Part shown: positions 58,341 to 64,000 of the stretch, piece after piece | Position numbering within the stretch: position 1 is the stretch's first letter | Layout: each line of letters starts with the position of its first letter | Source: Aristolochia californica | Taxonomy: Eukaryota; Streptophyta; Magnoliopsida; Piperales; Aristolochiaceae | Direction: 5' to 3' | Assembly (NCBI GenBank): GCA_029961685.1 | Contig: JARWKL010000002.1 | Span: 35,556,908 to 35,620,907 of the forward strand | Length of the DNA stretch: 64,000 bases | Translations under genes and position numbers: made by a program | Notes under the pieces: model-generated | The model's database searches: none | The model's input: the letters and a program-made list of their open reading frames with translations, nothing else | Told to the model about the DNA's origin: nothing

Positions 58341-58823
58341 TTTCTGCTCATGGTCTGGATTTTAAATGCCAAATGTGAGTTTCCTACTTAGTCCTGTTAA
58401 GAGATGGAAGGTATAGTGCAATAGGATAGAAATGAATATGATAGGGCCTTCAGTCTCGGTTGTACTCCTTTATTGGTCTCATTGACCTCTCTCATGGTAA
58501 GTAAGGGTGCTCGAGTGCTTCTACCACTAACTGGCTACAATACTGCTTTAATTGCTATTTTTGACAATGAAGAGATTGATTAGTGTGGGCAGTGCAACTT
58601 TGCCAATGGGGGGGCCGCCATGAGGGGCAATTTCACACCAATCCAGGACTGATGGAGGGTAGAGATGGAAAAAAAATTGCTACTAGGGTGGAATGCTCTA
58701 GTTTTGGGCATCTAGAGGGTGGACACAGCTACTGCGGATGCTACTTGGGAACAGGTGGTGACGTCGGCATACAAACCCTACTTTCGAGCTTTAGGACAAA
58801 CTCTTTCTCCCAGGAGGGTGTAA
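58341..58823 (+). other. tail of element J with possible chromodomain remnant
   Basis: Mostly eroded. Near 58738-58760 a frame reads DATWEQVV, a motif common at the end of chromovirus integrase/chromodomain regions, followed by the CAGGAGGGTGTAA purine-rich tract before the 3' LTR. This suggests that the A/J family descends from a gypsy chromovirus, but the match is short. Confidence 0.4.
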
Positions 58824-59179
58824 TGTTATGCACACAATAACATTATTATTTTAATTGTTTTTCCTTAATTTACTTTATTTTATTACAGTTAAAAAATTAA
58901 TAGGTCACATGGCCATTTTTGGAATATTTCATTTATAGGGGTATTTTTGTAATATTTTATTTTAAACCTTGTAAGGGTGAACCTTGTTTAAGGGGTAAGA
59001 TTAATGAGAAAGACAAACATTGATTTAGGTTAAACAAGGGTTTTGAGTTCTCCTCAATCAGCTCAGGGGTGTGCGTTCTCCTTAACGAACCTAGGGTTTT
59101 CAAGCTTCCCTTTGGCTTGATCTTTGTCTTCCTCTTCTTCCTCCCTACGAATCCCTGTGTCAAATCTAGGACCATAACA
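58824..59179 (+). repeat. 3' LTR of element J
   Basis: 356 bp TGTTATGCACAC to GACCATAACA, collinear with 54571-54931. Confidence 0.9.
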
Positions 59180-59290
59180 CTTAAGGTCTTGAGTAAGCTC
59201 GATTCATTTTGAAGCTTTAGACCTTGAAATGCATGTATCTTGAAAGTAAAGTATCTGGAATACTTATTTTTGTAAATTGTCAGCTCTATT
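59180..59290. repeat. right inverted arm, outer piece
   Basis: Complement of about 49326-49410: GGTCTTGA, AGCTTTAGACCTTGA and AGTATCTGGAATACTT pair with CTCAAGACC-like, TCAAGGTCTAAAGCG and AAGTATTTCAGATACTT. Confidence 0.8.
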
Positions 59291-59819
59291 AAGTTTTGTT
59301 TTCATAAAAAACAAGAAATAAGTCAACCTATGGTCAACACTTTAACTAATCAAACTTGTCATTGTAAACAACTAAACCAACTTTGAGAATCAATAACTCC
59401 ACTGCATCAGTATTTCAGCCTTTTTTTTCTATAAACAGCCCACAACCAAAACTTACTAGGAAAAGATCCATCTCAACCTACATCTCATGTAATAAAATCT
59501 GAGGCATTAACTAAAGTCAAACCATATAAAACCAAGTTCAACTATTTAATGTCCTTACCTTTATCAATTCAGAATTTAATCTCAAAGAACAATAGATAAC
59601 AACAAACAGACAACAACCCTTTTCTCCATATCCCACTATTCATTTATAGATAAAATAGAACATAGAATTTCAAAAAACATAAGCAACATTTAATCTACTC
59701 AAACGTCTCTATTGATTTCTAGGGACAAGACAAAACCACAAGAGATCTCAAGGGAAGGAGAGAAGAGAGGAATTTTTCATATTTTCTCCATATTTAAATC
59801 ATTTCATGGTATGGTGTCT
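59291..59819. other. AT-rich stretch, nothing recognised
   Basis: No gene or repeat partner identified in the window. Confidence 0.5.
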
Positions 59820-60021
59820 ACTCGGTTTGGAAAACAAATAATAGTGTTTCGATCAAATAAATGATAAAGAGTACCTATCTAGTGATTTTCAGTCATTTTG
59901 TTATGATAATGGCATTATTCATAAAAAATCATGTGCCTACACTCCTCAACAAAATGGTGTAATTGAAAGAAAAATCGACACCTCCTTGAGTAGCACGTTG
60001 CCTCTTCTACTCTAAAGGTAT
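59820..60021 (+). pseudogene. copia integrase fragment, left part
   Basis: Frame with EYLSSDFQSFCYDNGI, then TPQQNGVIERKNRH-like sequence, the catalytic Glu region of a copia integrase. The text breaks at 60021 where element F inserts, and resumes at 61755. Confidence 0.82.
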
Positions 60022-60324
60022 TGTTAGAAGATATGATGTAATTTGAATGTCATTGATGTAATTAGTTTATGTTTCTTGTCACTTCTTCACCCTTACTATG
60101 GTGAAGGGCATAATTATAATATTTTACTTTTATCAACTACAAATAGAGCTTAAGGAGGAGGGTTTGGAAAATGTCCATTACCCTATTTTTCCTCCTCTTT
60201 TCTCCAAATTCTTCACTCTTCCTGTTCTCCTCCTAAAACCTTCTCTCCACAACTCTTCTTCTTCTTCTCACCCCTTAATCCTCTTCTACTGTGATTATAC
60301 ATCATGGAATCCTAAGTTTCTACA
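60022..60324 (+). repeat. 5' LTR of element F
   Basis: 303 bp TGTTAGAAGATATGATG to GTTTCTACA, with AACTACAAATAGAGC as a TATA-like box. Collinear with 61449-61754. Confidence 0.88.
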
Positions 60325-60336
60325 TGGTATCAAAGC

Positions 60337-61437
60337 AGCGAAAGGTCTGAGATGGAAAAGGAGAAGAAGATGGAGAAGAAGGAGAGGAAGAGGAAGAAGA
60401 AAAAGAAAAAGAAAAAGAAACAAGAGGAGTTTCTCATTTTTCCTTTAGTCTTCTTTCCCAATTCATGTTTCTCATTGGATTTGTAACTTGTATGTTTCAT
60501 AAAGAAAATTATATATCATTGGAAAGATATTTGAGTTTAATTTCCAACTTAAAAAAAAATCGTTGAAATCATATTTTTCTAGAAAGAGAAATCGACATCT
60601 GAATCAAAAAAAGTTCAACCAACAGAAAAGTTTCATGCAGCAGTAGAAAACTTCAATTTTCGGGTCGTTTTATGCCATCAAGAATGAGACTTTATATGGA
60701 TAATTATATATCAAAAGAAAGATCTCTTAGTACTCAGTTCCAACTTATTATTTGGTACACATCTTCCTTATTCAAGGATGGATTTGTTGTAGATTATCCA
60801 ATGTGTCCTTATTACTCTTAAGGATGTTTCATTATTTACCAGTTATCCACTACTATATAACTGCATATTTGGTACGTGCCATTATTGTTTTTGTGTCTCT
60901 TTGATTAAAATATTATTATTGAAGAAGAATTCCTCGATTGCTTGCTTGGGTACATTATTTGTAGACTGTTGTCGGTATTGGTCCATATGATGGATTGAAG
61001 TACTTAGGAAAATAAAGCACAAGGTTACCTCGGCCTCTTCATCTTATCTTCCTTATTACCCATTGCCCTTTTATTATTTGGCAGCTTTTCTCCTACCGTC
61101 CTTTACTTGACTCTCACTTACTCCTTTGGTCAATCCTTTTGGAGCATTGCTTTGCTTGGTCTTTTTATTTATATGGGCATTTCAAGTCCTTTGAGACTTG
61201 TTATTGGTACCCTTGGGTGTTTTATCGTCATCTTGTGAGTAACAGACATCACCCACCTTAGTGATTATCACTATATTTTTTTGATTTTGGTTTCGACTTA
61301 TATTTTATCATTCATTTCTACCATGTGAGAATTTATCCCCGGTGTCGTACTTATCCTTGGGACATTGTGATGGAGGAGATTATTACTATGTCTATGTTAT
61401 TTTTTTCAATTTGGGATCACTATCATTACCTCCCAGC
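60337..61437 (+). other. non-coding interior of element F
   Basis: A purine-rich start (60350-60425, GAAGAAGAAG-like) gives a lysine/arginine-rich frame of no known family. The rest is AT-rich. Confidence 0.6.
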
Positions 61438-61448
61438 TTGAGGGGGAG

Positions 61449-61754
61449 TGTTGGAAGATATGATATAATTTGAGTGTTATTGATGTAATTAGTTTATGTT
61501 TCTTGCCTCTTCTTCACCCTTTCTAGGGTGAAGGGCATAATTGTAATATTTTACTTTTATCAACTACAAATAGAGCTTAAGGGGGAGGGTTTGGAAAATA
61601 TCCATTACCCTATTATTCCTCCTCTTTTCTCCAAATTCGTCACTCTTCTTGTTCACCTCCTAAAACCTTCTCTCCACAACTCTTTTTCTTCTTCATCTCA
61701 GTCCTTAATCCTCTTCTATTGTGATTATAAATCATAGAATCCTAAGTTTCAACA
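61449..61754 (+). repeat. 3' LTR of element F
   Basis: 306 bp TGTTGGAAGATATGATA to GTTTCAACA, directly after the polypurine tract. Confidence 0.88.
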
Positions 61755-61904
61755 TTACCTACTTTTACTGGTTTCATTCCATTCTTACAGCCTGCTATCT
61801 TATTAATAGGCTACCTTCGTCAGTCCTTAGCCATAAATCCCCATACTCATTATTATTTCAAAATGAAGACTTCTTTTCCCTTCCTTTAAAAGTCTTGAAC
61901 TTTG
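61755..61904 (+). pseudogene. copia integrase fragment, right part
   Basis: Frame with [20 protein letters not shown] and [17 protein letters not shown], the segment that normally follows the integrase catalytic Glu. It continues the piece at 59820-60021. It ends at the J-type LTR fragment. Confidence 0.82.
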
Positions 61905-62111
61905 TTAATGACAACCCTACTTAATGGGTGAAAGAAATGAGAAAGGGCAAGTATTGATTTAGAGTAAACAAGCGTTTGGAGTTCTCCTCAACGAGCTCAA
62001 GGGTGTGCATTCTCCTTAACGAACTTAGAGTTTTCAAGCTTCCCTTCTACTTGATTCTTCTCTTCTCTTCTTCTGCCCTATGAATCGTTGTGTGAGATTT
62101 GGGATCATAAC
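61905..62111 (+). repeat. truncated J-type LTR
   Basis: Matches the 3' half of the element J LTRs: TCCTCAACGAGCTCA, TCTCCTTAACGAAC, TTTTCAAGCTTCCCTT and GGGATCATAAC. No partner nearby, so it is a solo or truncated LTR. Confidence 0.78.
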
Positions 62112-62376
62112 TGCCTGTAGCCCTAAGGGCATTGTAGTCAATGTAACACTCTCTCATAAACTATAAATAGAGGCTCAAGGTAAGGAATAGAGCATTTAAG
62201 TCTTCACCTCATATCTCAAATTTGTCCCTAGCCTTTCTCCCTTCTTCCAACCTGTCACGAGCTCCATCTATCTCTAGGTTTCTCTCTTTTTCCTCTTTTC
62301 TTCTTTCTTCCTCTCCTTTCTTCTCCTCTCTCACCACTTTGGTCGAGGACCTTATCACAGGATCCTAAATTCAACA
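62112..62376 (+). repeat. truncated LTR (LTR M type)
   Basis: Contains AGCCCTAAGGGCATT and AACTATAAATAGAGGC and ends CTAAATTCAACA. It pairs in complement with 6625-6870. Confidence 0.65.
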
Positions 62377-63100
62377 CTATACTTAAATTGATAAAAAAAA
62401 ATGAAATTTCAACAATTAAAACTACACCCATCTATCTTAGATCTTCAATTGCAATGTTTCACGCTCCTTAATTAATTATGCCAAAATTGAATAGAGATAT
62501 CTAATTCCATAAATCAAACAAATAAACAATCCAACTTAGACCTTGAATTCTAGAAATCCAAACTCAACAATCAACTATTCATGCATAAATCGAACAATAT
62601 AAACATTTAGAAACTTAAACAACCCTAATCTAAATCAGAACCCTCAATTTGTAAAAATCAAGCTCGATACATGGCCAATCATGCATGAATTGAAGTAACT
62701 GTAAAATTTTGAAACCTGATCATTCTAACCTTAACCCAAAACCACCCGTTTAAAAAACCATAATACATGATCAATCACACATAAATTGAACAAAGCATGA
62801 AAATTTTGAACCCTAGACGCTTAAATCCGAACTCAAATGCCTTGGCTCAAACAAAAGATCAATTCTTTATTTTAAAAATATGAACTACGAGAAAAAGAAA
62901 ACAAATTAGAAACGTAAAATCAACGAGGAAACAAAATAGTGACTCTAGATTTGAACTTACCCTTCCGCTTTTCCTCTCTTTCTCTTTCCTCATTGCCTCC
63001 TCTCAATCTCTCTTTCTCTCTCACCCTTCTTCTCCCTCTCCTTCTCCTTTTTCCCCCTCTTCTTCCTCCTCGACATCTCACACTTTTTCTCTTCTCCCTT

Positions 63101-63149
<49 letters not shown>

Positions 63150-64000
63150 TTAAACCTTCTCGACCCTTCGCCCTTTTTCTCCTCTTTTTTTTTTTAAAAT
63201 TATTATTATAACTCAAATGTGCCTGGTCAATTTATTTATTCCTGTTGTGCCTTGTAAGTTATAAGTGTGTCCTACATTTGAATCAACAAATAGTATTTAT
63301 ATAACATGAAAGGTTTGAGAAGATGTTGCCGAAATTTTAATAAACATTTGAACTTATAATGTAGCTAATGTTAACCAATACCAAATACCCGATAGTGGAG
63401 ATGTTATAAAAAGAGACGTTCTTTGAGAGTTGTAATATCAAGATTCTCCCATGTGTATGGATTTGTACATGATTATCTGTATGACATGCTATTTGTAATG
63501 CTACGGTAACATGAATATTCACATGACAAGAGTTTTGCCTTTGTTGCCCAATGTCAAAATCTGAATATGGTGGATTTTTTTACACAATTACTCCTAATTA
63601 GGGAAACTATTATTATATTGTATTCTTTGTAAAGTTTATATTATATTGTTAAAATCCGAAAATTTCATATGCTACTATGTTTTGGGGGGGTTAGTCCACA
63701 ATGAAGTGGAAATTTGAATTGAAGTGAGATGAATTGCTTCCACTTCAACTCATGTTTGGGTGTTAGTTCAGGCCAGTTGAAGTGGTTGGAAAATAGATTC
63801 CAATGTTAGTGCCTAGAAAACAGATTCCAGTGTCCTTTTCTAAATAAAGAAGAGAATGAGTAACCTTTTATGATTATAATTTATTATAAATTAAAACAAT
63901 AATTACGTGTGACTAAAATAAATTATATAAAATTAATAAAAAAATTAAAAAATAACATAAGGGAATATAATAAATAAACCTAATGGTTTAATTAATTATA
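62377..64000. other. AT-rich intergenic DNA, no gene recognised
   Basis: 62380-62940 is a run of A-rich words with repeated TGAACAA/AAACCCTA-like pieces. A CT microsatellite lies at 63104-63145. The rest (63200-64000) has no open frame of interest. 63690-63850 contains GAAGTGG/CCACTTC words in both orientations, possibly a small inverted repeat (a MITE). Confidence 0.55.
63104..63145. repeat. CT microsatellite
   Basis: About 21 CT units, uninterrupted, inside a longer pyrimidine-rich stretch (62960-63190). Confidence 0.9.

Larger units (their letters stand above)
54571..59179 (+). mobile_element. Element J: LTR element carrying fragments of at least four cellular genes
   Basis: LTRs 54571-54931 and 58824-59179. 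Flanks CTTGA / CTTAA match at 4 of 5 positions. A primer site follows the 5' LTR and a purine-rich CAGGAGGGTGTAA precedes the 3' LTR. The 3.9-kb interior contains a leader ORF, then pieces of poly(A)-binding protein, PPR, PDI-like and ribophorin II genes, and a short gypsy-type tail. No protease, RT or integrase. Its family resemblance to element A is in the leader (MSDS start), the LTR 3' end (AGGACCATAACA) and the polypurine context. Confidence 0.9.
49326..59290. mobile_element. DNA element with long (~0.6 kb) inverted arms, broken by nested LTR elements
   Basis: Left arm 49326-49910. Right arm in three pieces: 51410-51596, 54315-54570 and 59180-59290. Joined, these are the reverse complement of the left arm in order. 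The two gaps are exactly the LTR elements at 51597-54314 and 54571-59179. The 1.5-kb middle (49911-51409) has no recognised gene. Outer termini are not certain because the left end is cut by copia I. No transposase is visible, so the superfamily is unknown. Confidence 0.8.
60022..61754 (+). mobile_element. Element F: coding-poor LTR element inserted in a copia integrase relic
   Basis: LTRs 60022-60324 and 61449-61754, primer site TGGTATCAAAGC at 60325-60336, and polypurine tract TTGAGGGGGAG at 61438-61448. The 1.1-kb interior has no coding frame but shares words with elements D and D' (for example ATTATTATTGAAGAAGA). No clear target duplication (GGTAT / TTACC). Confidence 0.85.

Noticed and set aside
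54955..59179. A genuine multi-domain host gene (PABP-PPR-PDI-ribophorin)
   Set aside because: The pieces are broken by stops and frame changes, interrupt each other and lie between direct LTRs with a primer site.
60098..60448. 116-codon Lys/Arg-rich frame in element F
   Set aside because: It runs through the LTR and a purine-rich leader and has no homology.
60017..61759. Target duplication for element F
   Set aside because: The flanks GGTAT and TTACC do not match; the copia integrase text on either side is the only evidence for the insertion site.
62920..63216. Open frames on both strands at the CT microsatellite
   Set aside because: The frames are low-complexity Arg/Glu or Ser/Leu readings of a repeat.

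Overview
This is a window of nuclear DNA from a flowering plant. The evidence is one spliced eukaryotic gene (GT-AG introns), plant-type retrotransposons (chromovirus-like and Athila-like Ty3/gypsy, several Ty1/copia lineages with the plant initiator-Met primer site), a PIF/Harbinger and hAT DNA transposons, telomere-like AAACCCT repeats, and captured fragments of plant genes. The species cannot be named from sequence alone. It is a repeat-dominated interval: I can support only one intact host gene, and nearly everything else is a stack of nested, mostly decayed transposons.

Layout. 1-3565: end of a chromovirus-like gypsy element whose single reading frame is broken by four stop codons. 3566-4974: 683-bp tandem duplication. 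4975-21207: an old minus-strand copia element (copia B) joined to the leader of a second copy through a shared LTR, and broken by two solo LTRs, a composite LTR insert (6613-7745) and a 10-kb LTR element (element A, 8220-18352, 5-bp target duplication CCTTG). Element A has no recognisable pol. Instead it carries fragments of an NPG-type TPR/calmodulin-binding gene and a serine carboxypeptidase-like gene, and was itself hit by a hAT element and a minus-strand Tnt1/Tork-like copia. 21700-23385: hAT-like element. 23562-29207: intact eight-exon gene for a 403-residue 2-oxoglutarate/Fe(II) dioxygenase-like protein with a copia remnant in intron 6. 29210-33630: PIF/Harbinger transposon with transposase and MYB-like genes and degenerate telomere-like repeats. 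33631-33920: duplicate of the last exon of the dioxygenase.

33921-39325: Athila-type gypsy (minus). 39326-39793: 234-bp tandem duplication across an Athila/copia junction. 39794-43950: copia H (plus). 43950-49325: Tork-like copia I (minus), whose LTR is split by a coding-poor copia (element D), which in turn holds the 5' end of a gypsy element. 49325-59290: a DNA element with ~0.6-kb inverted terminal arms, rich in GATCGATC-like words. Its right arm was cut twice: by a second D-type element (51597-54314) and by element J (54571-59179). J is a relative of element A and carries fragments of poly(A)-binding protein, PPR, PDI-like and ribophorin II genes. 59820-62376: copia integrase relic with another coding-poor LTR element (F) and LTR fragments. 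62377-64000: AT-rich DNA with a CT microsatellite.

The most notable signal is the A/J family. These are LTR elements with shared leader, primer-site and 3'-tail features that have replaced their pol with spliced-looking pieces of several unrelated cellular genes. In one case a PPR piece sits inside a poly(A)-binding-protein piece, and in another two genes are fused in one open frame. Gene capture by LTR elements is known in plants (maize Bs1 is the classic case). What may be new here is a coding-poor chromovirus-derived family that repeatedly captures several genes.
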